From an uncultured Eubacterium sp. (GTDB lineage Bacteria; Bacillota; Clostridia; Lachnospirales; Lachnospiraceae), in assembly GCA_934322085.1 (NCBI GenBank), contig CAKRGF010000041.1, positions 1 through 16,401 of the forward strand: a DNA stretch of 16,401 nucleotides, written 5' to 3'. Each line of letters opens with the position of its first letter. Within the stretch, counting starts at the first letter, position 1. The translations under genes and the position numbers were made by a program. The notes below the pieces were generated by a model, which saw nothing but the letters and a program-made list of their open reading frames with translations, was not told the origin of the DNA and searched no databases. This document shows, one piece after another, positions 1 to 7,870 of this stretch.

Positions 1-1
1 G

Positions 2-1876
2 TATAACGGAAAGGAAAACACAAAATATTTAAAACTATTAAAACAAAATTATTCATCAAGTCAGGCGGTAATCCGGGAAATTGTAAATTTAACGGCTATT
101 ACAAATCTGCCGAAAGGGACGGAATTTTTCCTAAGTGATATTCATGGTGAGTATGAAGCATTTTTGCATATTATGAATAACTGTTCCGGAGTAATCAAAG
201 AAAAAGTGGACTTGATTTTTAAAGATACCTTGTCGGAGTTTGACAGGCAGGAACTGTGTACGCTGATTTATTATCCGAGAGAAAAGATGACGCTGCTCGG
301 GGAAACGAACAGAATTGATGGCAACTGGTATGCCATGACGCTGAATCATTTAATTATGATTGCAAAGTTATTATCATCGAAGTATACAAGGTCAAAGGTG
401 AGGAAGGCACTGCCGGAGGACTATGCTTATATTATTGACGAGCTGCTGCATGCGCAGGAAGATGAGGATGCAAACCAGATTCGGTATCATAAGCAGATAT
501 TGCAGACGATTATTGAGTTGGAGGATGCAGATGAATTTATTATTGCGTTGTCGCAGTTGATTAAGCGATTGGCTGTTGATCACCTTCACATTGTCGGAGA
601 TATTTTTGACCGAGGCGGGAGTGCGGACAAAATACTGGATTTATTGTATGATTATCATTCACTGGATATTGAGTGGGGAAATCACGATATTTTATGGATG
701 GGAGCTGCCTGCGGAAATGATGCGTGCATATGCAGTGTGATTCGTAATAACCTCAAATATGATAATGTTGAAATTTTAGAAAATGCCTATGGAATCAGCT
801 TAAGGCAGTTGATTCTTTTTGGTATGAAAACGTATGGAATTGAGGATGGCATAAAGGCAGCATTAGCAGCGGTTACCGTTATCCTTTTTAAGCTGGAAGG
901 GCAGTTAATAAAGGCACATCCGGAATATGAGATGAGTGACAGGCTGTTATTGGAGCAAATGGACGATACAAAAAATAAGGTTATGATTGAGGGCGAATGG
1001 GTCACTATGAATACCAATGCGTTTCCGACTGTAGATTTAGCAGATCCTTATGAACTAACAGAGGAAGAAACGGAAATTTTGCGGAAACTGCACCGGAATT
1101 TTGTGTCGAGCCAGCGTCTGCAAAAACATATTCGTTTTCTGTATGAAAAAGGAAGTATGTACAATGTATACAACGGAAATTTAATTTATCACGGGTGTGT
1201 TCCGATTGATAAAAATGGAGCCTTTGATAAATTGTGCATTGATGGAAAATATTATCATGGAAAAGCGTTGTTGGATAAGTGCGAGGAAAAAGCAAGAGCC
1301 GCTTATTTGGACAACCCGGACAAGGATGATATTGATTTCATGTGGTTTTTGTGGGGCGGTGAAAAGTCGCCTTTGTGTGGAAGAAAACTTAAGACTTTCG
1401 AACGTGAATATATGGATGAAGAAAGTTTGTGGACAGAGGAGTCAAATCCTTATTACAGCAAGTATTATGATGAAAGTTTTTGCTGCCAGATTCTTCATGA
1501 ATTTGGACTTTATGATGACGATTCCCATATCATCAATGGACATACACCGGTCCATGCCATTGAGGGGGAAAATCCGGTCAGGGCAAATGGAAGGCTGTTT
1601 GTGATTGATGGCGGTTTCTGCCGTTCCATGAATAAAGCGACAGGTATTGCCGGCTATACTTTGATTTTTAATTCGCATGGATTAAGGCTGAAAGCACATA
1701 CTCCATTTACTTCAGTGGAAGATGCCCTGATGAATAATACGGATATTGAATCCTCTTCTGAGATTATCGAAAAAGATTTGCAGCGTATGTTTGTAAAAGA
1801 CACAGACATTGGCAAACATTTGTTGGAGGAAATCAGTGATTTGAGAAAATTGCTTGAAAATTACCGCAGATTATAG
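2..1876 (+). CDS. fbp: Fructose-1,6-bisphosphatase class III (5' end outside window)
   Basis: The reading frame is already open at base 2, so the gene is cut by the window edge; an ATG at 164 is internal because the preceding codons encode the first metal-binding motif. The visible 624 codons are close to the usual 640-670 residues of class III FBPase, so only a few dozen N-terminal residues are missing. Metallophosphoesterase motifs are present in order: SDIHGEY (about base 137), GDIFDRGG (about 596), EWGNHD (about 670), and late INGHTP and VIDGGF (about 1530-1620). The family hydrolyses fructose-1,6-bisphosphate to fructose-6-phosphate in the cytosol, the gluconeogenic step in many Firmicutes. 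The stop at 1874 is followed by a weak hairpin and, 82 bases later, by the next gene. The assignment is firm from motif order and length. Confidence 0.95.
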   Translation, partial: YNGKENTKYLKLLKQNYSSSQAVIREIVNLTAITNLPKGTEFFLSDIHGEYEAFLHIMNNCSGVIKEKVDLIFKDTLSEFDRQELCTLIYYPREKMTLLGETNRIDGNWYAMTLNHLIMIAKLLSSKYTRSKVRKALPEDYAYIIDELLHAQEDEDANQIRYHKQILQTIIELEDADEFIIALSQLIKRLAVDHLHIVGDIFDRGGSADKILDLLYDYHSLDIEWGNHDILWMGAACGNDACICSVIRNNLKYDNVEILENAYGISLRQLILFGMKTYGIEDGIKAALAAVTVILFKLEGQLIKAHPEYEMSDRLLLEQMDDTKNKVMIEGEWVTMNTNAFPTVDLADPYELTEEETEILRKLHRNFVSSQRLQKHIRFLYEKGSMYNVYNGNLIYHGCVPIDKNGAFDKLCIDGKYYHGKALLDKCEEKARAAYLDNPDKDDIDFMWFLWGGEKSPLCGRKLKTFEREYMDEESLWTEESNPYYSKYYDESFCCQILHEFGLYDDDSHIINGHTPVHAIEGENPVRANGRLFVIDGGFCRSMNKATGIAGYTLIFNSHGLRLKAHTPFTSVEDALMNNTDIESSSEIIEKDLQRMFVKDTDIGKHLLEEISDLRKLLENYRRL

Positions 1877-1958
1877 AAAAGGCAGAATTTGCCATTTCTA
1901 CTCATGCTTGTTACAATAAAACTATCAATTTGCTTGTATGCGGAAAAGAGGAATTATT

Positions 1959-2540
1959 ATGAATACAAATACATCGAAGAAAACATTTTTATTAGTTGAA
2001 GGGGCATTAATGATTGCCATGGCGTTTGTCCTTAGTTATATTAAACTTTATGATATGCCGATGGGCGGAAGCATTACACTGGAAATGATTCCGTTAGTTA
2101 TTATGGGACTTCGTCATGGAGTGAAATGGGGAACATTTACGGCAGCCGTACATGGTATCATTCAGCTTATAATAGGCTTTAGTAATGTAATGTACTGCGC
2201 TACGATTCCTGCGATGATTGGATGTGTACTGTTAGATTATCTTTTTGCCTTTACGGTACTTGGACTGGCAGGGCTTTTTCTTCCGCTATTTAAGAATAAG
2301 CTTATAGGTGCGGCAGTTGGAACGGCGATATGCGGAGCACTGCGCTTTCTGTGTAGCTTTTTGTCCGGATGGCTTTTGTGGGGAAGTTATGCACCGGAGG
2401 GCTGGAGCGTTGCTTACTATAGCTTTATCTACAATGGTTCTTACATGCTGCCAAACATTATCATTGGAGTAATTGTTATTTTGATAATTGGAAAAACAGC
2501 ACCGGGATTTCTATTTCAAAAGAGGGAAAACGATAGATAA
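1959..2540 (+). CDS. thiT: ThiT-like energy-coupled transporter S component (thiamine family)
   Basis: A 193-residue integral membrane protein with about six hydrophobic segments. ThiT-family signatures are visible: MGGSITLEMIPL near the start, LLDYLFAF in the middle and YNGSYMLPN near the end. ThiT proteins are substrate-binding subunits of ECF transporters that import thiamine with shared EcfA/A'/T subunits, none of which lies in this window. The ATG at 1959 is preferred over the in-frame ATG at 1938 because AGAGGA (1947-1952) sits six bases before it. The segment where ThiT normally has a thiamine-contacting His (LR..CHF..G pattern) reads LRFLCSFLSG here, so Ser seems to replace His. There is no room for a TPP riboswitch in the 82-base gap upstream. 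The family call is good; the exact ligand is less certain. Confidence 0.82.
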   Translation: MNTNTSKKTFLLVEGALMIAMAFVLSYIKLYDMPMGGSITLEMIPLVIMGLRHGVKWGTFTAAVHGIIQLIIGFSNVMYCATIPAMIGCVLLDYLFAFTVLGLAGLFLPLFKNKLIGAAVGTAICGALRFLCSFLSGWLLWGSYAPEGWSVAYYSFIYNGSYMLPNIIIGVIVILIIGKTAPGFLFQKRENDR

Positions 2541-2566
2541 AACTGGTGCAGGAAAGAGGGGATTTT

Positions 2567-4249
2567 ATGTATTGGATTTTACTGGTAATTCAGTATGTGG
2601 GAATGGCAGCACTGTTTTTTGAAATTTTATATGTAAGCAGACAGCACAGTTCGCGGATTCAGACGCTTCTTGTGATGCTTTTATATGCTACGGTATTTAA
2701 TATTGCCGGGTATACGCTGGAAATGCAGGCGGCGACCAAAGAACTGGCAATGCAGTCTTTGAAAATTACTTATTTAGGGAAACCGTTCATTATATTTATT
2801 ATGTACCTTTTTGTAATGGAATATTGCGGGGTAAAACTTAGTAAAAAAAAGGTAAATTTATTTTTTGGCATAAGCGTGTTTGTGGCGGCATTGGTATTTA
2901 CCAATGAACATCATTCGCTTTTTTATTCCTCCATTTCTTATACAAAAGATGGGCTTTTTCCACATTTGGTATTGGGACATGGATTGTTTTACAATTTGTA
3001 TATTATTCTTGTACTATATTTCGTTTTTTCCACCTTTTATGTGTGTGCTCAGAAATACCGGAAAGACAAATCAGAAATTATGCGAAAGCAGGTAACCGTA
3101 CTGCTTGTTATGGTGCTGCTTACATTCCTTTGTCTGGTATTGTTTTTATTTAAACTGACAGACGGATATGATTCGACAACATTGGCGTATCTGGTGGCGG
3201 TGTTTTTGTTTCAGCGTCTTATTCGCAAGTACAAGCTATTTGACACGCTGCGTCTGGCACAGCAGGAAGCAGTGGAGTATATGTCCAATGGCTTAATTGT
3301 TCTCAATATTTATGGTGGGTTGGTTTACACGAACCCAGAGGCAGAAAAGATATTGGAAAAGCTGCAGAAAGAGCAGAGTGAGGGGTTACAATATTTAGAA
3401 GATCTTGCTGAGAAGTCAGAAAATTTATTTTTAGATGAATGTTCACTTCTAGAACACAAAAATAGTGAAAAATGTGTATATGAAGTATCCAAGCATGGTA
3501 TTTACCGCGATGATAAATATTATGGACGAATGATTGTCATTACAGAAATTACGGACAGTTATTATTATACGGAGCGTTTGCAGCATGACTTGGATGTTAA
3601 GACCAAAGAGGTAGTCAAAATTCAGCGTGATATCATTGCGAGTTTTGCAGCGATGATTGAGGCGAGGGATGGAATTACCGGACTTCATATTAAAAATACC
3701 GGAAATTTAGTGACGGTGCTTGTCAATGTGATGAAAAAAGATGCGGGATTTGCTGATAAAATCACGGATGAATATGCGGAGATGACGGCGGCAGCAGCGC
3801 GTCTGCATGACATCGGAAAGATTGCGATTCCGGACCGGATTTTGCAGAAGGAAGGAAAACTTACCGATGAAGAATTTGCCATTATGAAAACTCATCCGGC
3901 AGAGGGCGCCCAAATATTAGAAAATACAATTCAGGGAATGGAATCCGATGCATATTATCAGATTGCACATGATATGGCATTGTATCATCATGAAAAATAC
4001 GATGGCAGCGGTTATCCATGTGGAATACGCGGCGAGGAAATACCGCTTTCTGCACGAATTATGGCGGTGGCAGATGTATATGATGCGCTGCGTTCCAAGC
4101 GCCATTATAAAGATGGATTTTCCAAGGAAAAAGCGATGGCGATTATGAAGGAAAGCCGGGGAACGCATTTTGATGCGGAAATTGATGATTTGTTCTTGGA
4201 GCATATTGATGAAATGGAGGCTGTTTTAGATACGGGAACTGATTTATAA
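2567..4249 (+). CDS. Membrane-bound HD-GYP cyclic-di-GMP phosphodiesterase with N-terminal 7TM sensor
   Basis: About 561 residues. The first ~220 residues contain around seven hydrophobic helices resembling the 7TM region found on histidine kinases; a short PAS-like region follows (about 230-340), then a coiled linker and a C-terminal HD-GYP domain. The catalytic signature is complete: LHDIGK with the HD pair at residues 414-415, HHEKYDGSGYP starting at 474, ADVYDAL and GTHFDAEI. HD-GYP domains degrade cyclic-di-GMP, so this is a membrane sensor that lowers it. The ATG at 2567 is chosen over the upstream GTG at 2546 because AAAGAGGGG (2553-2561) precedes it at normal spacing. It lies 24 bases before a diguanylate-cyclase-type gene, suggesting co-transcription. 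Ligand of the sensor is unknown. Confidence 0.88.
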   Translation: MYWILLVIQYVGMAALFFEILYVSRQHSSRIQTLLVMLLYATVFNIAGYTLEMQAATKELAMQSLKITYLGKPFIIFIMYLFVMEYCGVKLSKKKVNLFFGISVFVAALVFTNEHHSLFYSSISYTKDGLFPHLVLGHGLFYNLYIILVLYFVFSTFYVCAQKYRKDKSEIMRKQVTVLLVMVLLTFLCLVLFLFKLTDGYDSTTLAYLVAVFLFQRLIRKYKLFDTLRLAQQEAVEYMSNGLIVLNIYGGLVYTNPEAEKILEKLQKEQSEGLQYLEDLAEKSENLFLDECSLLEHKNSEKCVYEVSKHGIYRDDKYYGRMIVITEITDSYYYTERLQHDLDVKTKEVVKIQRDIIASFAAMIEARDGITGLHIKNTGNLVTVLVNVMKKDAGFADKITDEYAEMTAAAARLHDIGKIAIPDRILQKEGKLTDEEFAIMKTHPAEGAQILENTIQGMESDAYYQIAHDMALYHHEKYDGSGYPCGIRGEEIPLSARIMAVADVYDALRSKRHYKDGFSKEKAMAIMKESRGTHFDAEIDDLFLEHIDEMEAVLDTGTDL

Positions 4250-4273
4250 ATACACAAGATAGGAAGTGCTGGA

Positions 4274-5251
4274 ATGAAAAGGAATTACGAAAAATTTATC
4301 ACAGATATGATACGATATGCATCATCGGCGGAGTCACCGGATTATATTATACAGCAGATTTTAAAGTATATTTGTGAAAATCTGGATTCTGACCGGGCAT
4401 ATATTTTTGAAGATAATTTAGATGGTACATTTCGAAATACCTACGAGTGGTGTAGAGAAGGTGTATCCGAGCAAATTGATAATTTACAGCGGGTGCCTTA
4501 TGAGGGAACGCTGGATGCGTGGTTTTTAGAGTATGAAAAATCACACAACATTATGATACATGATATAGAGGAGTATCGGAAAGTGAGTGAGCCACTGTAT
4601 CATATTTTGAAACCACAGGGAATTCGGACTTTGGTGACAGGACCAATTGAAATTAATGGTAAATACATTGGTTTTTATGGAGTGGATAATCCGCCGTTGG
4701 AATTGATGGACAATATTTCTACTATGATAAATATGATGGAGTTTGTCATTTCCATGATGATTCGTATCCGAAATTATGCCAGGGAAGTTGAGGAAAATGC
4801 GCTGCGTGACCAGCTTACGGGCTGCCGGAGCCGAAAAGCACTGTCGTTTGCCTATGATGGAGACTTTGCTAAAAATCAGTCGATTGCCCTCATTATGTGT
4901 GATTTGAATGGACTGAAAAAGAAAAATGACACGAAAGGGCACGAGGCAGGAGATAAATATTTGTGTGATGCGGCAGAAGTTTTGTTTGCCTGCTTTGGCA
5001 ATGAGAATGTGTACCGTGTGGGCGGGGACGAGTTTGTGATTGTGCTGTTTGATGTAGATTTGAATGCCGTAAATGAAAAAATTGATAAAATGTTAGTTTA
5101 CCTTGAATTGAAGGAAGTCAGTATGGCGTATGGATTTGCTTACCGGAAGAATGCGAAGGAGCCATTTGAAAATCTGATGCGTGAGGCGGATAAAAGGATG
5201 TATGAAGACAAACGCAGATATTATGATAAAATATCAGGAGGAAAGCATTAG
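4274..5251 (+). CDS. GAF-GGDEF protein, probable diguanylate cyclase
   Basis: A soluble protein of 325 residues with no membrane segment. Residues ~1-165 look like a GAF sensory domain (RAYIFEDN, then RTLVTGPIEINGKYIGFYGV). Residues ~180-320 are a GGDEF domain containing DQLTG, DLNGLKKKND, GHEAGD and an intact RVGGDEF with the signature at residues 250-254, so it should make cyclic-di-GMP from GTP. No RxxD product-inhibition site is seen just upstream of the GGDEF signature, which implies weak feedback control. The ATG at 4274 follows AGGAAG (4261-4266). The gene lies directly behind an HD-GYP phosphodiesterase gene, making a synthesis/breakdown pair in one operon. Confidence 0.9.
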   Translation: MKRNYEKFITDMIRYASSAESPDYIIQQILKYICENLDSDRAYIFEDNLDGTFRNTYEWCREGVSEQIDNLQRVPYEGTLDAWFLEYEKSHNIMIHDIEEYRKVSEPLYHILKPQGIRTLVTGPIEINGKYIGFYGVDNPPLELMDNISTMINMMEFVISMMIRIRNYAREVEENALRDQLTGCRSRKALSFAYDGDFAKNQSIALIMCDLNGLKKKNDTKGHEAGDKYLCDAAEVLFACFGNENVYRVGGDEFVIVLFDVDLNAVNEKIDKMLVYLELKEVSMAYGFAYRKNAKEPFENLMREADKRMYEDKRRYYDKISGGKH

Positions 5252-5265
5252 GAAGGAGCTGTGAG

Positions 5266-5670
5266 TTGGAGAAGAAAGAAAAACGGTTTCAGATTATTTT
5301 GGCAATTGCGGTGGTTGTGTTGTTATACCTTTTTTTAGAAGGCTTTGGCATCACTTGCCCGATTAAATTTCTGACCGGTATTTCGTGTGCAGGGTGTGGC
5401 ATGTCCAGAGCATGGCTGGCGGTTTTTCATCTGGATTTTGCACGGGCATTTTATTTTCATCCCCTTTTTTTTACGCCACCGGTTATACTGCTTGTCATTC
5501 TATTGAAAAAGCGTATAAAACCAGTGCTTTACAAAGGTTTTATATTTACAATGATAGCGTTATATGTTATTGTTTATTTGTATAGAATGATATGGGGAGA
5601 CCATCAAGTGGTTGTATTTGACCCGGCAAAGGGATGGATGGTTTTACTCATTCAAAAAATTTTAAGCTAA
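5266..5670 (+). CDS. DUF2752 family small membrane protein (TTG start)
   Basis: A 134-residue protein with an N-terminal hydrophobic helix, then the DUF2752 signature: CPIKFLTGISCAGCGMSRAW around residues 30-49, followed by a FHLDFARAFYFHPLFF segment and two or three more hydrophobic helices. DUF2752 proteins are small membrane proteins of unknown biochemical role with a conserved CxxCGxxR core. The start is a TTG at 5266 placed seven bases after a perfect GGAAGGAG (5251-5258) that overlaps the stop codon of the preceding gene; no in-frame ATG exists near it. It sits between the cyclic-di-GMP pair and a zinc-ribbon membrane protein and probably shares their transcript. Confidence 0.78.
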   Translation: MEKKEKRFQIILAIAVVVLLYLFLEGFGITCPIKFLTGISCAGCGMSRAWLAVFHLDFARAFYFHPLFFTPPVILLVILLKKRIKPVLYKGFIFTMIALYVIVYLYRMIWGDHQVVVFDPAKGWMVLLIQKILS

Positions 5671-5682
5671 AGGAGGATATAT

Positions 5683-6288
5683 ATGTTTTGTACAAATTGC
5701 GGTGCACAAGTCCCGGATGGAACAAAATTCTGTCCGTCTTGTGGTAAACCGTGTTCAACGGGAGAAAAGGTGAAACAGGCAGCAGAGGATGTGTTTAACA
5801 AAAGTGAGAAGGAATTAGGAAATGCTTTTGAAGATGTGAAGCAGAATTTCCAAGGAGGAACGGGAAGTACACCTCCACCATATTCCGGCGGCAGATTAAA
5901 AGAAGATCGTTCGCTTGTTACATACATTTTACTCACACTGGTTACCTGCGGTATATACGGTTATTATTTCATTTACAAATTGGCTGAGGAAGTTAATATT
6001 GCCTGTGAGGGAGATGGCGAGCAGACTTCAGGACTTGTTGCATTTATTTTACTGTCATTCATTACCTGCGGTATTTATGCTTATTATTGGTACTACAAAT
6101 TGGGAAATCGTTTAGCGGCAAACGCCATTCGTTACAATTTAAATTTCCAGGAAAATGGTACGACCGTATTGATGTGGTGCATTTTTGGTGCTTTCCTGTG
6201 TGGTATCGGACAGTTTGTTGCAATGCACATTTTGATTAAAAACTCAAATATGATTTGTGCTGCATACAACCGTTCCAAAGGATTATAA
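5683..6288 (+). CDS. Zinc-ribbon protein with duplicated DUF4234-like membrane unit
   Basis: 201 residues. The N-terminus is a zinc ribbon of the zinc_ribbon_2 type (FCTNCG, then FCPSCGKP, four cysteines within residues 3-20). A polar linker with an amphipathic segment and a PPPYSGG turn follows to about residue 73. The membrane part contains two homologous units: LVTCGIYGYYFIYKLAEEVN and FITCGIYAYYWYYKLGNRLA, about 40 residues apart, as in DUF4234 proteins, then a last hydrophobic helix. AAGGAGG directly upstream gives a strong ribosome site. The function of the family is unknown. A clear terminator follows the stop, so this gene ends the first operon. Confidence 0.82.
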   Translation: MFCTNCGAQVPDGTKFCPSCGKPCSTGEKVKQAAEDVFNKSEKELGNAFEDVKQNFQGGTGSTPPPYSGGRLKEDRSLVTYILLTLVTCGIYGYYFIYKLAEEVNIACEGDGEQTSGLVAFILLSFITCGIYAYYWYYKLGNRLAANAIRYNLNFQENGTTVLMWCIFGAFLCGIGQFVAMHILIKNSNMICAAYNRSKGL

Positions 6289-6308
6289 GAAATAAGATTG
6301 ACACTTTC

Positions 6309-6344
6309 AAGGGGGAAAGACATTTGGTTTTTCTCCCTTTTTAT
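6309..6344 (+). terminator. Rho-independent terminator after the DUF4234 gene
   Basis: A 12-base-pair hairpin with two G-U pairs: AAGGGGGAAAGA at 6309-6320 pairs with TTTTTCTCCCTT at 6328-6339 across a seven-base loop, followed by more T. It begins 20 bases after the stop codon and separates the upstream operon from the peptidase gene. Confidence 0.8.
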
Positions 6345-6380
6345 GTGAAGTTATGAAAAAGTCTGGGAGGAGAAACTAAG

Positions 6381-6986
6381 ATGAAAAAGAGAATTATTGC
6401 AATTGTGATACTTGTAATTGTGGTGGCTGCCGGTGCGCTTTTGGCATGGCAGTATATGAAAAACAGAGGCGGTGTTGAGGTTCGCTGCGACAGTACCTAT
6501 CCAGTGAATGAAAAATTGAAAGCATACCGTCAGGATGATGACCGGTGGAAAGATGATAAGTTAGGAGAGTCTAAGTTTGACATGGAATCGTCCGGCTGTA
6601 TTATTACAAGTATTGCCACGGCGATATCAGCGAGCGACAATGCATTGACGCCCGGTGAATTGAATCAGTTATTATCAGATAATCAGGTATATGACGGCGA
6701 GGGAAATCTTCAATGGGGGCTGCTTGATGCCATCAATGGATTTCACACGAAGGTTTATTCGGATGTTTCGGCTGCTCATATAGATGAGTGCCTGAAGGAA
6801 AATCATTATCCGATTGTGAAGGTTCATAGGCAGACACTCACAAGCTATCACCATTTTATTTTAATTGTGGGGACAAAAGATGGAGAGTATATTTGTATGG
6901 ACCCACTGGAGAATAAGCTTACAAAACTGTCGGATTATGGCAGTAAAGTATATGCTGTCCGCTGTGTGTGGTATGAAAAAGAATGA
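6381..6986 (+). CDS. Membrane-anchored C39-like (papain-fold) cysteine peptidase
   Basis: 201 residues. Residues 5-24 form an uncleaved-looking signal anchor (IIAIVILVIVVAAGALLAW), so the rest is probably extracytoplasmic. The outer part matches the Peptidase_C39_2 pattern: KAYRQDDDRW opening, SSGCIITSIAT with candidate nucleophile Cys73, YHHFILIVG with candidate catalytic His157/158, and MDPL with Asp174. Such proteins are mostly uncharacterised surface peptidases rather than bacteriocin-processing ABC transporters, as no ABC domain is present. The ATG at 6381 follows GGGAGGAG. The gene is preceded by a terminator and followed by a hairpin. The substrate is not evident from the context. Confidence 0.75.
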   Translation: MKKRIIAIVILVIVVAAGALLAWQYMKNRGGVEVRCDSTYPVNEKLKAYRQDDDRWKDDKLGESKFDMESSGCIITSIATAISASDNALTPGELNQLLSDNQVYDGEGNLQWGLLDAINGFHTKVYSDVSAAHIDECLKENHYPIVKVHRQTLTSYHHFILIVGTKDGEYICMDPLENKLTKLSDYGSKVYAVRCVWYEKE

Positions 6987-6992
6987 GTTGTC

Positions 6993-7014
6993 ATTCCATA
7001 AACTTTTATGGAAT
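6993..7014 (+). terminator. Post-stop hairpin, possible weak terminator
   Basis: A perfect 10-base-pair stem (ATTCCATAAA at 6993-7002, TTTATGGAAT at 7005-7014) with a two-base spacer starts seven bases after the peptidase stop. The following T-run is poor, so it may attenuate or stabilise the mRNA end rather than terminate fully. Confidence 0.4.
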
Positions 7015-7051
7015 TTCAATTATAAATATGTTAAGAAAGGAAGGAACTGTT

Positions 7052-7612
7052 ATGAGAAAAAATTTTGGAGCAAAACCTTACACGTATCCACAGCCGGTAT
7101 TTATTCTGGCAAGTTACGGAGAAGACGGTACACCGGATGCTATGAATGCTGCCTGGGGCGGTATTAGTGGTGGCTCTGAAGTAACCATGTGTATTAGTGC
7201 CCGTCACAAATCAACGGAAAATATTTTGAAAAAGAAGGCGTTTACCATCAGCATGGCAGATGCTGCACACGTGAAAGAATGTGATTATGTAGGACTTGCT
7301 TCTGCAAATGACACACCGGATAAACTGGCAAAGGCAGGCTTCACGGTAAGCAAGGCTGAGTTTGTTGATGCCCCTGTTATTAATGAACTGGCTGTTTGTG
7401 TCGAATGTAAGCTTGTCAGCTATGACGAGAAAAGCGGTCACATGGTAGGTGAGATTGTAAATGTCAGCGTGGATGAAAGTGCCCTTACATCGGACGGTGA
7501 GGTTGACGTTACAAAAGTTGAGCCGATTTCATTTGACCCTTTTAATAATAAGTATGTGAAAGTTACAGAAATTGTAGGAAATGCTTTTTCGGATGGAAAA
7601 GAATTGATGTAG
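7052..7612 (+). CDS. Flavin reductase-like FMN-binding split-barrel protein
   Basis: 186 residues with the flavin-reductase-like split-barrel pattern: YPQPVFILASYGEDGTPDAM near the N-terminus, NAAWGG, then ISARHKSTENI, a mid segment DYVGLASAND and a C-terminal IVGNAFSDGKEL. The family binds FMN and reduces flavin or small substrates with NAD(P)H; the substrate cannot be read from sequence. The ATG at 7052 is preferred to the in-frame ATG at 6983, because AAGGAAGGA (7037-7045) lies just before it and the upstream 23 codons overlap the preceding gene's stop and the hairpin and are not conserved-looking. Confidence 0.85.
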   Translation: MRKNFGAKPYTYPQPVFILASYGEDGTPDAMNAAWGGISGGSEVTMCISARHKSTENILKKKAFTISMADAAHVKECDYVGLASANDTPDKLAKAGFTVSKAEFVDAPVINELAVCVECKLVSYDEKSGHMVGEIVNVSVDESALTSDGEVDVTKVEPISFDPFNNKYVKVTEIVGNAFSDGKELM

Positions 7613-7628
7613 GGATTCATTATAACTG

Positions 7629-7657
7629 TTTACATGGAAAAGAATATGTGATAAGAT
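7629..7657 (+). promoter_or_regulatory. Sigma-A promoter of the manganese riboswitch
   Basis: A -35 box TTTACA (7629-7634), a 17-base spacer and an extended -10 element TGA-TAAGAT (7649-7657). The predicted transcript would begin near 7664, directly before the riboswitch aptamer. Confidence 0.75.
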
Positions 7658-7666
7658 AAGAACAAC

Positions 7667-7782
7667 CCGCAAAGAGGGAGTAGTTCCGCGCCAAAAGGTG
7701 AGGTGTAGATTTCGTCAGTACGATTTGAAAGAATCCGGAATTTACGGAACAAATTAGATTTGTTGAACAAGACTTTTTGTGC
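7667..7782 (+). ncRNA. yybP-ykoY manganese riboswitch aptamer
   Basis: The two family hallmark loops are present in order: GGGAGTAG (7676-7683) and TCGTCAGTACG (7712-7722). Helices fold around them as in the known family. P2 is CGCC/GGTG (7689-7700). P3 is GTAGATT (7705-7711) pairing with AATTTAC (7739-7745), with an inner stem GATTT-GAAA-GAATC (7722-7735) followed by the characteristic CGG (7736-7738). P4 is AACAAAT/ATTTGTT (7748-7764). P1 can form between GCAAAG (7669-7674) and the 3' side CTTTTTGTGC (7773-7782), with bulges. The family senses Mn2+ and commonly controls Mn exporters including P-type ATPases. The 3' strand of P1 lies inside the terminator stem, so ligand binding would prevent termination: an ON switch. 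Confidence 0.85.
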
Positions 7783-7814
7783 ATGTGTTTTGCATGCACA
7801 AAAAGTCTTTTTTT
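7769..7814 (+). terminator. Riboswitch-controlled intrinsic terminator
   Basis: A perfect 17-base-pair stem: the left arm at 7769-7785 pairs with the right arm at 7793-7809 across a seven-base loop, followed by a T-run to 7814. Its left arm contains the strand needed for aptamer helix P1, so the two structures exclude each other. This is the expression platform. Confidence 0.9.
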
Positions 7815-7870
7815 ATTGAGGCGGGCTGCGAACTTTGAAATTGTTATTAATCAGAGAAAGGAAAGAAAAG

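Noticed and set aside
1877..1958. TPP riboswitch before the ThiT-like gene
   Set aside because: Only 82 bases separate the genes and no CTGAGA-type THI-box motif is visible; just a weak GGCA/TGCC hairpin.
6983..7051. Upstream extension of the flavin-reductase-like gene
   Set aside because: It covers a perfect hairpin and the preceding stop, and the strong ribosome site lies before ATG 7052.
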